Both the position numbers and the translations under genes were made by a program. From positions 1 through 64,000 of the forward strand of contig PKDY01000055.1 in the NCBI GenBank assembly GCA_002862755.1: a stretch of 64,000 nucleotides of DNA, written 5' to 3'. This document shows, piece after piece, positions 20,605 through 31,306 of this stretch (within the stretch, counting starts at the first letter, position 1; the number at the start of each line of letters is the position of its first letter). The DNA comes from Flavobacteriaceae bacterium. Lineage in GTDB: Bacteria > Bacteroidota > Bacteroidia > Flavobacteriales > Flavobacteriaceae. The notes under the pieces are model-generated. The model searched no databases. It was given only the letters and a program-made list of their open reading frames with translations, and was not told where the DNA came from.

Positions 20605-20636
20605 AAAAAAGCCAAATTCAATGAATTTGGCTTTTT
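20605..20636. terminator. Bidirectional terminator
   Basis: AAAAAGCCAAATTCA-ATGAATTTGGCTTTTT between convergent genes. Confidence 0.85.
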
Positions 20637-20657
20637 ATATACTAATGATATTTTAAC

Positions 20658-22061
20658 TTATACGTGTAAAGCTCTATTATCTGTTGCTGCTAAAGCCGCT
20701 TCTTTTACTGCTTCTGCAAATGTAGGATGTGCATGAGACATTCTCGAAATATCTTCTGCACTAGCTCTAAACTCCATAGCTGTAACCGCTTCTGCAATTA
20801 AATCAGCACAACGAGCACCAATCATATGAATACCTAAAACTTCATCCGTTTTAGCATCTGCTAATATTTTAACAAATCCATCAGTATCACCACCAGCCCT
20901 AGCTCTACCTAATGCCTTAAATGGGAAATTACCAGCCTTGTAAGCAACACCAGCTTCTTTCAATTGCTCTTCTGTTTTACCAACAGCTGCTACTTCAGGC
21001 CAAGTGTACACAACACCTGGAATTAGGTTATAATCAATATGCGGTTTTTGTCCTGCTAAATATTCTGCTACTAAAACCCCTTCTTCTTCCGCTTTATGAG
21101 CTAACATAGCGCCACGAATCACATCACCAATAGCATAAATATTAGAAACGTTGGTTTGCAAATGATCATTCACTTCCACCAAACCTCTCTCAGAAATTTT
21201 TACACCCGCTTTATCAGCATGTAAACCATCTGTATAAGGACGACGACCTACTGCTACTAAACAGCAATCTCCTTCTAAGATCAATTCTTTCCCTTTAGAA
21301 TCATCCGCCTTAACAGTCACATTGTTTCCACTTCTTACAACTTCTTTTACTTTATGAGATGTGTAAAATTTCATTCCTTGCTTTTTCAATACTTTTGTCA
21401 ATTCTTTAGACAAAGCACCGTCCATACCAGGAATAATGCGATCCATATATTCTACTACAGAAACTTGAGCTCCTAAACGCAAATACACTTGACCTAATTC
21501 AATACCAATTACTCCACCACCAATGATTACCAAATGCTTAGGCACTTCTGGCAACTTTAAAGCTTCAGTAGAAGTAATCACTCTTTCTTTATCAATTTGT
21601 ATAAAAGGTAAATTAGACGGCTTAGAACCAGTTGCAATAATTGTATTTTTTGACTCAATTACTTCTGAAGAACCATCCTTTTTCGAAATTTTTATATGAG
21701 TTGCATCTTCAAACGACCCAACGCCTTCAAAAACTGTAATTTTATTTTTATCCATTAAGAATTTTACTCCACTACACGTTTGATCCACAACTGCTTGTTT
21801 GCGCTCAATCATCTTTTCTAGATTAATCTTAACATCGCCTGAAACCTCAATTCCATGATCCGCAAAATGTTGTAATTCCTCATAATGATGTGAAGAGGCT
21901 AACATAGCTTTAGACGGAATACATCCTACATTTAAACAAGTTCCTCCTAAAGTAGCATATTTTTCAATAATTGCAGTTTTGAATCCTAACTGAGCACATC
22001 GTATTGCTGACACGTACCCACCTGGACCAGAACCAATAATGGTAACATCAAATTGACTCAT
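20658..22061 (-). CDS. lpdA: Dihydrolipoyl dehydrogenase
   Basis: GSGPGGYVSAIRCAQLG, GGTCLNVGCIPSKAML, HAHPTFAEAVKEAA. Confidence 0.96.
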   Translation of the reverse strand: MSQFDVTIIGSGPGGYVSAIRCAQLGFKTAIIEKYATLGGTCLNVGCIPSKAMLASSHHYEELQHFADHGIEVSGDVKINLEKMIERKQAVVDQTCSGVKFLMDKNKITVFEGVGSFEDATHIKISKKDGSSEVIESKNTIIATGSKPSNLPFIQIDKERVITSTEALKLPEVPKHLVIIGGGVIGIELGQVYLRLGAQVSVVEYMDRIIPGMDGALSKELTKVLKKQGMKFYTSHKVKEVVRSGNNVTVKADDSKGKELILEGDCCLVAVGRRPYTDGLHADKAGVKISERGLVEVNDHLQTNVSNIYAIGDVIRGAMLAHKAEEEGVLVAEYLAGQKPHIDYNLIPGVVYTWPEVAAVGKTEEQLKEAGVAYKAGNFPFKALGRARAGGDTDGFVKILADAKTDEVLGIHMIGARCADLIAEAVTAMEFRASAEDISRMSHAHPTFAEAVKEAALAATDNRALHV

Positions 22062-22150
22062 AATATATTATTTCTTTGATTTAATTTAAAAGTACAAAAT
22101 TATGAAATATTAATCCTTTTTCTGCATTATTTACAGATATTTAAAAATAA

Positions 22151-22176
22151 AAAAGTCTGCCAATTATGACAGACTT
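22151..22176 (-). terminator. Terminator downstream of the GG-leader peptide gene
   Basis: AGTCTG...CAGACT hairpin with T-tract on minus strand. Confidence 0.7.
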
Positions 22177-22202
22177 CTAATAATTTAAAAATTCAAAATG
22201 AA

Positions 22203-22400
22203 TTAGATTTCATCTTGACAAGTATATACTTGTGGACAAGCAATAAACTTTTGACAGTAAAATGGCCCTGTTACTGAACCACTACAAGAACATCCGCATT
22301 TAGATAAATCATAGCTTCCACTAACTCCTCCAAAAATGTTTTTTTGATTTTCTTTTGTTAGTACTTGTGCACCTTCAATGTTTAAAAATTTACTTTTCAT
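22203..22400 (-). CDS. Putative RiPP/natural-product precursor peptide with GG leader and Cys-rich core
   Basis: MKSKFLNIEGAQVLTKENQKNIFGG leader followed by a 40-aa core with six Cys. Confidence 0.75.
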   Translation of the reverse strand: MKSKFLNIEGAQVLTKENQKNIFGGVSGSYDLSKCGCSCSGSVTGPFYCQKFIACPQVYTCQDEI

Positions 22401-22446
22401 GTTTTTTAAAATTTTATTTGTTAGTGAAGCTAATATACAAAAAAAA

Positions 22447-22914
22447 TTAGTTGCCTTGCAATCTAAAAACCGTAGTATTTTTTACTTCACCAATCATAAA
22501 AGTACTATGCGTACTTCCAATGTGCTGAATAGTAGTTAGTTTAGTAACCATAAATTCCCGATACGCCTCCATATCTTTAACATAAATTTTTAAAATATAA
22601 TCATAATCCCCACTCACATGAAAACATTCCAAAACTTCATCGAGCTTAACAACCTCTTTTTCAAATTGTGCAATCAAATCAATATTATGTTGTATCAACT
22701 TCACATGACAAAAAACCACAAAATTTTTCTCTATCTTTGATTTATCTAAAAGAGCCACATATTTTTGAATTACTTGCTCTCTTTCAAGCTTCTTAATTCG
22801 CTCATAAACAGCTGTAACAGATAAATTTAATTTTAAAGATAATTCTTTAGTAGTCTTTTTAGTATCGGTTTGTAATAATTCGAGTAACTTTTTATCTATA
22901 CTATCTAGTTTCAT
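22447..22914 (-). CDS. Lrp/AsnC family transcriptional regulator
   Basis: LDSIDKKLLELLQTDTKKTTKELSLKLNLSVTAVYERIKKLE. Confidence 0.95.
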   Translation of the reverse strand: MKLDSIDKKLLELLQTDTKKTTKELSLKLNLSVTAVYERIKKLEREQVIQKYVALLDKSKIEKNFVVFCHVKLIQHNIDLIAQFEKEVVKLDEVLECFHVSGDYDYILKIYVKDMEAYREFMVTKLTTIQHIGSTHSTFMIGEVKNTTVFRLQGN

Positions 22915-23008
22915 TTTTTACAATTTTAATCAAAAATACAAAATAATAGCATAAAAAACTATTTTTTAAACTTTAAATAGTTATACATTCTAAATAATTT
23001 AATTTATA

Positions 23009-23051
23009 TTGAAAATTTAATTTGATTTACACAATTTTGAATCAAATTAAA
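23009..23051 (+). promoter_or_regulatory. Promoter with inverted repeat upstream of methionine gamma-lyase-like gene
   Basis: TTG (23009-23011), CAATTTTG (23032-23039) flanked by TTTAATTTGATT-N12-AATCAAATTAAA. Confidence 0.55.
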
Positions 23052-23061
23052 ATTATTCTTT

Positions 23062-24264
23062 ATGAGCGCATTCAATCCTGCTGACAAAATTCAAGACCTA
23101 CAATATTTTGGAGAATTTGGAGGAGTTAATCCATCCATCTCTGATAGTTCAACCTATACTTTCCTTTCTGCAAAAACTATGTTTGATACCTTTGAAGGGA
23201 ATGCAGAAGGATGTTATTTATACTCTAGACACTCTTCTCCAAGTAATTTATATTTAGACAAAGCTTTAGCTGCTATGGAAGGAACAGAATCTGCAAATGT
23301 AGCAGCTTCTGGAATGGGTGCAATTACTCCTACTCTTTTACAGTTATGTGGAAATGGTGATCACATCGTTTCAAGCCGAACCATTTATGGTGGTACATAT
23401 GCCTTTTTAAAGAATTTTGCTCCAAGAATGGGAGTTCAAACTTCTTTTGTAGACATTACAAAATTAGAAAGCGTGGAAGCTGCGATTACACAAAACACAA
23501 AAGTAATCTATTGTGAAACCGTGAGTAATCCACTATTGGAAGTTGCAGATTTATCAAGTTTATCTAAAATTGCTAAAAAACATAATTTAAAATTAGTGGT
23601 TGACAATACTTTTTCACCACTTTCTGTTTCTCCAATTCAATTAGGTGCTGACATTGTAATTCATTCACTAACAAAATATATTAATGGCAGTAGCGATACA
23701 GTTGGAGGTGTTGTTTGTGCTTCACAAGATTTCATAAATGACTTAAAAAATGTTAATACTGGAGCTAGCATGCTTTTAGGACCAACAATGGACAGCATGA
23801 GAAGTGCAAGTGTTATGAAAAATCTTAGAACTTTACATTTACGAATTAAACAACACAGCTATAATGCGGCTTATTTGGCTGAAAAATTTGAACAAGACGG
23901 ACTAAAAACGGTTTATCCAGGGTTAAAAAGCCACCCAAGTCATGAAACGTATAAAAATATGATTAATCCTGAATATGGTTTCGGAGGTATGATGACCATC
24001 GACGTAGGTTCTCTAGAAAAAGCAAATGAATTAATGGAATTAATGCAAGAAAGAAATTTAGGATATTTAGCAGTAAGTTTAGGGTTTTACAAAACTTTAT
24101 TCAGTGCTCCAGGAACATCAACATCTTCAGAAATACCATTAGAAGAACAAAAAGAAATGGGATTAACAGATGGTTTAATTCGTTTTTCGATTGGTCTTGA
24201 CAATGATATTGAAAGAACCTATCAAATGATGAAAGCATGTATGAAAGAATTAAACGTTTTATAA
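23062..24264 (+). CDS. Cys/Met metabolism PLP-dependent enzyme (methionine gamma-lyase-like)
   Basis: YSRHSSPSNLYLDKALAAMEGTESANVAASGMGAI, VDNTFSPLSVSPIQLGADIVIHSLTKYINGSSDTVGG. Confidence 0.92.
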   Translation: MSAFNPADKIQDLQYFGEFGGVNPSISDSSTYTFLSAKTMFDTFEGNAEGCYLYSRHSSPSNLYLDKALAAMEGTESANVAASGMGAITPTLLQLCGNGDHIVSSRTIYGGTYAFLKNFAPRMGVQTSFVDITKLESVEAAITQNTKVIYCETVSNPLLEVADLSSLSKIAKKHNLKLVVDNTFSPLSVSPIQLGADIVIHSLTKYINGSSDTVGGVVCASQDFINDLKNVNTGASMLLGPTMDSMRSASVMKNLRTLHLRIKQHSYNAAYLAEKFEQDGLKTVYPGLKSHPSHETYKNMINPEYGFGGMMTIDVGSLEKANELMELMQERNLGYLAVSLGFYKTLFSAPGTSTSSEIPLEEQKEMGLTDGLIRFSIGLDNDIERTYQMMKACMKELNVL

Positions 24265-24286
24265 TAAAATTCACCTAATATGTTAT

Positions 24287-24322
24287 AAAATCCAATTACA
24301 AATACGGTAGTTGGATTTTTTT
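24287..24322 (+). terminator. Rho-independent terminator
   Basis: AAAATCCAAtTAC...GTAGTTGGATTTTTTTT. Confidence 0.7.
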
Positions 24323-24346
24323 TATCTTTGAAAGAAAGTAACTACA

Positions 24347-25699
24347 ATGAAAAAAATACTATTCTTTTTTTGTCTTCAATTTTCTGTATCCTTCTACGGA
24401 CAAGACACCCGAATATATGACATTATTAATAATGTCTCTGCAGAACGAATTAAAAATGATATTACCAAATTAACTGAATTTGGCACTCGAAACACCTTTA
24501 GCGATACTATTTCTAACAAAAGAGGAATTGGTGCGGCTCGCAGATGGATCAAATCAGAATTTGAAACCATTTCTAAAAACTGCAAAAATTGTTTAGAGGT
24601 ATTTTACCAAAAAGATTTCGTTACAACGAATGATGGCGAACGTGTTCCCAAAGACACATGGATTGTCAATGTTGTGGCCATACAAAAAGGAACAAAATAT
24701 CCGAATCGATATATTATTATGAGTGGCGATATTGATAGTCGGAATTCAGACACCATGGATTACACGAAAGATGCTCCTGGAGCCAATGATAATGCTTCGG
24801 GTATGGCTGGAACGATTGAAGCAGCAAGAGTTCTTTCTAAATATCAATTTGAAAATAGCATTATTTATGTAGGACTATCAGGTGAAGAACAAGGATTGTT
24901 CGGTGGCAAAGGATTTGCGAATTACGCTCAAAAAAAAGAATGGGAAATTATAGGTGTACTCAACAATGATATGATTGGAAATATAGAAGGAGTAGATGGC
25001 GTAATTGATAATCGAACTTTTCGAATTTTTTCTGAACCTACACCTGCAAATGAAACAGAAAAAGAACGTAACTTGAGACGTTTTTACGGCGGAGAGGTGG
25101 ATGGAAACTCAAGACAATTAGCACGTTATATAGAAAAAACTACCAAAACCTACATGCCGGAAATGAATCCTATGATGATCTATCGTTTAGATCGTTTTGG
25201 AAGAGGTGGTCATCATCGTCCCTTTAACGATTTAGGATTTGCTGGCGTTAGAATTATGGAAGCACATGAAAATTACAACAGACAACATCAGAATATTAGG
25301 ACTGAAAACGGTATTAAGTATGGTGATGTTTTAGAAGGTGTTAATTTCGAATATGCAAAAAAATTAACTACAGTAAATGCTATAAATTTAGCTGCTTTAG
25401 CCTGGGCGCCACCTGCACCTAAAAATGTTCAAATTGGAGGAATTGTACAAGCTAATGTAAAATTAAAATGGGATAAAATAGAAGATGACAATATTCTTGG
25501 ATATAAAATATATTGGAGACTAACTACCTCTCCTCAATGGGAATTTAACAGATTTGTAGGAAAAACAGATAATTTTGAACTAGAAGGCATTGTCATTGAT
25601 AATTATTATTTTGGTGTAGCAACCGTTGGTAAAAATGGTAATGAAAGTCTCGTTATTTTTCCAAATGACATTATTAAAGAAACTTTCAGAAAAAGGTAA
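24347..25699 (+). CDS. M28 family metallopeptidase with C-terminal fibronectin type III-like domain
   Basis: MSGDIDSR..., DAPGANDNASGMAGTIEAARVL, GLSGEEQGLFGGKGFA; C-term NVKLKWDKIEDDNILGYKIYWR. Confidence 0.9.
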   Translation: MKKILFFFCLQFSVSFYGQDTRIYDIINNVSAERIKNDITKLTEFGTRNTFSDTISNKRGIGAARRWIKSEFETISKNCKNCLEVFYQKDFVTTNDGERVPKDTWIVNVVAIQKGTKYPNRYIIMSGDIDSRNSDTMDYTKDAPGANDNASGMAGTIEAARVLSKYQFENSIIYVGLSGEEQGLFGGKGFANYAQKKEWEIIGVLNNDMIGNIEGVDGVIDNRTFRIFSEPTPANETEKERNLRRFYGGEVDGNSRQLARYIEKTTKTYMPEMNPMMIYRLDRFGRGGHHRPFNDLGFAGVRIMEAHENYNRQHQNIRTENGIKYGDVLEGVNFEYAKKLTTVNAINLAALAWAPPAPKNVQIGGIVQANVKLKWDKIEDDNILGYKIYWRLTTSPQWEFNRFVGKTDNFELEGIVIDNYYFGVATVGKNGNESLVIFPNDIIKETFRKR

Positions 25700-25811
25700 T
25701 CATTTATCTCAAAAAAACAGGAGTCTAAAAAATAACAACTCATTATAGTTTTAACGATAATCTTTTGCTAATCGTAACACTTTGGCTATATTGCGGCTTC
25801 AAAAAAAATAA

Positions 25812-27269
25812 ATGGACACAAAAATTATAAAAAACAAAGAATTAAATATTTGGGAAGCTTTAATCCCAGTAGTTGCATTAGTAATAATGCTTGGTTATAA
25901 TGTATATGTATTTGGAGATAGTGCTTTAGGCGGAAGCAATCAATTTATTTTATTACTTGGGGCAGCAGTTGCAGCAATAGTAGGTTTTTTTAACAAAGTT
26001 ACGTATCAAAAAATGATTGATGAAGTAGCTGAAAATATTAAATCTACAGCTGGAGCCATTCTAATATTACTTATGGTAGGTGCTTTGGCAGGCACTTGGT
26101 TGGTTAGTGGAATCATACCATCTATGATTTATTATGGATTACAAATTTTAAGCCCAGCTATTTTTTTACCAGCCACCTTAATTATTTGTTCTGTTATTTC
26201 AATCGCAACTGGAAGTTCTTGGACAACTTCAGCTACAGTAGGTATTGCATTAATTGGAATTGGTGGTACTTTAGGATTTCCCTTAGGTATGGTTGCAGGA
26301 GCAGTTATTTCTGGTGCTTATTTTGGCGATAAGCTTTCACCAATGTCAGATACAACAAACCTAGCTCCAGCCATGGCAGGAACTGATTTATTTACACATA
26401 TCAAATACATGACGCTTACAACCGTTCCAACCTATATTGTTTCTTTAATTCTTTTTATTATACTTGGATTAACAGTAGATACAACTGGAATAGCAGATTC
26501 ATCTGTATTGTTAGCAGACATTGAAAAAGCATTTCATATTACACCATGGTTATTTATTGTTCCCATCATTGTAATTGGTTTAATTGTTAAAAAAACAGAG
26601 CCTTTAATTGCGTTACTTATAGGAACATTATTAGCGGGGGTTTTTGCCATACTATTTCAACCAGAAATTGTTTTAATGCTTTCTGGAGGGAAAACATTAA
26701 ATTTTGCAAATGCCTATAAAGGGGTTTTAAATGCCATCACAACTGATTCAGTTATCCCTACTGAAAACAGCACATTAACAGACTTATTCAAATCAGGAGG
26801 AATGCAGAAAATGCTAGGAACGATTTGGCTAATTCTTTGTGCTATGGTTTTTGGAGGTATAATGGACGCTATTGGAGCTTTATCTAGAATAAGTCAAGCA
26901 TTATTAAATCTTGCAAAATCTACTTTTGGACTTTTTGCTTCAACGGTAGGAAGTTGTTTGGCCTTGAACATTACAGCATCCGATCAATATTTAGCTATTG
27001 TTGTTCCTGGGAAAATGTTTGCCAAAGCATATGCAGATAAAGGACTAGCTCCAGAAAATTTAAGTAGAACCTTAGAAGATTCAGGTACTGTTACTTCTGT
27101 ATTAATCCCTTGGAATACATGTGGTGCATATCAGTCGGGAACTCTAGGAGTAGAAACTTTTGATTATCTTCCTTATGCATTTTTCAACTTATTAAGTCCA
27201 TTTATGACTTTGTTATTTGCAGCATTTAACATCAAAATAAGACAATTAGTTTCAACTATTAAAAACTAG
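25812..27269 (+). CDS. nhaC: Na+/H+ antiporter NhaC family
   Basis: Multi-TM; SGAYFGDKLSPMSDTTNLAPAMAGTDLFTHIKYM typical NhaC. Confidence 0.92.
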   Translation: MDTKIIKNKELNIWEALIPVVALVIMLGYNVYVFGDSALGGSNQFILLLGAAVAAIVGFFNKVTYQKMIDEVAENIKSTAGAILILLMVGALAGTWLVSGIIPSMIYYGLQILSPAIFLPATLIICSVISIATGSSWTTSATVGIALIGIGGTLGFPLGMVAGAVISGAYFGDKLSPMSDTTNLAPAMAGTDLFTHIKYMTLTTVPTYIVSLILFIILGLTVDTTGIADSSVLLADIEKAFHITPWLFIVPIIVIGLIVKKTEPLIALLIGTLLAGVFAILFQPEIVLMLSGGKTLNFANAYKGVLNAITTDSVIPTENSTLTDLFKSGGMQKMLGTIWLILCAMVFGGIMDAIGALSRISQALLNLAKSTFGLFASTVGSCLALNITASDQYLAIVVPGKMFAKAYADKGLAPENLSRTLEDSGTVTSVLIPWNTCGAYQSGTLGVETFDYLPYAFFNLLSPFMTLLFAAFNIKIRQLVSTIKN

Positions 27270-27306
27270 GAGAACTATAGTTTAAATCTATTTTAAAATA
27301 AAAATT

Positions 27307-27338
27307 AACCATTACTTAAAAAGAGTAATGGTTTTTTT
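27307..27338 (+). terminator. Rho-independent terminator
   Basis: AACCATTACT...AGTAATGGTTTTTTT. Confidence 0.85.
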
Positions 27339-27401
27339 ATTTGTAAATTTGAGATACTATCAATTATAACAAACAATTTGATACAAATTTCTCAATATTA
27401 A

Positions 27402-29603
<2,202 letters not shown>

Positions 29604-29624
29604 ATAATAACCTAACAAAAAACC

Positions 29625-29657
29625 AAAAGCACTTTTAAATACAGAAGTGCTTTTTTT
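29625..29657 (+). terminator. Terminator of katG
   Basis: AAAAGCACTT...AAGTGCTTTTTTT. Confidence 0.8.
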
Positions 29658-29841
29658 ATTTATTTAATAATTTTATTAATTAAATTTTATTAATTCAATA
29701 AATATTAAGTTAATTTTTTGTAAGAAATATTGGTATAATTATTCTCTATTATTCAATAAAAACAAACCATCAAAAGCTCATTAAAGTAGTCGTGGATTTA
29801 GTAATTTTGCATCATTAAAATAACTCAAAAATTAGTTAATT

Positions 29842-30477
29842 ATGTCATTAGTAGGAAAAAAATTCCCAAACATTACAGTTGATGCTATCTCAGAGATGGG
29901 TGATAATTTAAGAATCAATGTATTAGAAGAAGCTACAAAAAACAACAAAAAAGTTTTATTATTTTGGTATCCAAAAGATTTTACTTTTGTATGTCCAACA
30001 GAATTACACGCTTTTCAAGCAGCTTTAGGAGAGTTTGAAAAAAGAAACACTATCGTAATTGGTGCTTCTTGCGACACTAATGAAGTTCACTTTGCTTGGT
30101 TAAACACTCCTAAAAACAATGGAGGAATTGAAGGCGTTACATATCCTTTATTAGCAGATACAACAAGAAATTTAGCTGCTGCTTTAGATATTTTAGATGC
30201 AGAATGGGTTTATGATGAAAATTTAGACGAAGAAATTTTAGCAGGTTCAAATGTAACATTCAGAGCAACTTATTTAGTTGATGAAGATGGTAAAATTTTC
30301 CACGAAAGCGTGAATGATATGCCATTAGGAAGAAATGTTAATGAATATTTACGTTTAATTGATGCATACACTCACGTTCAAACTAAAGGTGAAGTATGTC
30401 CTGCAAACTGGGAAGAAGGGAAAGAAGCAATGAATGCAGATCGTTTAAGTACTGCAGCATATTTAAGTCAAAACTAA
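29842..30477 (+). CDS. Peroxiredoxin (AhpC-type)
   Basis: FWYPKDFTFVCPTELHAFQ...TKGEVCPANWEEG. Confidence 0.95.
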   Translation: MSLVGKKFPNITVDAISEMGDNLRINVLEEATKNNKKVLLFWYPKDFTFVCPTELHAFQAALGEFEKRNTIVIGASCDTNEVHFAWLNTPKNNGGIEGVTYPLLADTTRNLAAALDILDAEWVYDENLDEEILAGSNVTFRATYLVDEDGKIFHESVNDMPLGRNVNEYLRLIDAYTHVQTKGEVCPANWEEGKEAMNADRLSTAAYLSQN

Positions 30478-30559
30478 AATCAAAATTTATCTTATCATTT
30501 TCAATAGCAATTTAAAACATTGCTATTGAATTTGATGAGCTTATTAAAATTGAAATGAA

Positions 30560-30868
30560 ATGTTTACAGAAATAGAACAAGATAATTTAGCAGAAATCAT
30601 TAACTCTAACGACATTGTGGTCGTTCAATATTCTGCATCATGGTGTGGAAATTGCAGAATCATGAAGCCTAAATTTAAAAAATTAGCTTCTGAAAATGAA
30701 ACTATTCCTTTTTTAGTTGTTGATGCTGAAAAATTTCCAGAATCAAGAAAACTAGCTAAAGTAGACAACTTACCTACTTTTGCTACTTTTAAAAATGGCG
30801 CTTTGGTGAACCAAACACAAACCAATAAAGCAGAGGTTTTAACAGAATTAGTCAACGAAGTAATATAA
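30560..30868 (+). CDS. Thioredoxin family protein
   Basis: VVQYSASWCGNCRIMKPKFKKLA. Confidence 0.93.
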   Translation: MFTEIEQDNLAEIINSNDIVVVQYSASWCGNCRIMKPKFKKLASENETIPFLVVDAEKFPESRKLAKVDNLPTFATFKNGALVNQTQTNKAEVLTELVNEVI

Positions 30869-30927
30869 CGAGTTGGTAAACTTTGGAAAAATTATTCTTT
30901 TAACGAATCCATTCAAAAATAAGCAAC

Positions 30928-31188
30928 ATGAAATTAACCGTTATCAAACAACTAACACAGTTTATTAAAGATAATGATGCTGATTATCTAGTAGAAACCA
31001 TCGAAGTTTTAGAAAATCTAACCGAAGTTCCTTCTTTAAAAGATGAAGAGTTAGATGTAATTGGAGAACTAATATCCAATTTATACGGAGCTCTTGAAGT
31101 ACATAAATCAATCAAAGAAGGCAAAGATAAAAAGACCGCTTTAAATGATTTTATGAAGCGTGTTTTAGGCTCAATTGACAAAGAATAG
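30928..31188 (+). CDS. Small conserved protein (DUF6952-like) linked to the peroxiredoxin/thioredoxin genes
   Basis: 86-aa ORF directly downstream, same strand: MKLTVIKQLTQFIKDNDADYLVETIEVLENLTE. Confidence 0.75.
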   Translation: MKLTVIKQLTQFIKDNDADYLVETIEVLENLTEVPSLKDEELDVIGELISNLYGALEVHKSIKEGKDKKTALNDFMKRVLGSIDKE

Positions 31189-31225
31189 GAAATGCTATAA
31201 GCTTTCCTGTTTTTTTTCATCTTTA

Positions 31226-31273
31226 CAAAAAAAATACAGCGTCGAAATCAATTCCAACACTGTATTTTGCATA
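31226..31273. terminator. Bidirectional terminator-like hairpin
   Basis: AAAATACAGCGTcg...aacACTGTATTTT between convergent genes. Confidence 0.6.
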
Positions 31274-31306
31274 AAAACTAATCCTCACAAATTAACTTAA
31301 CAATCT

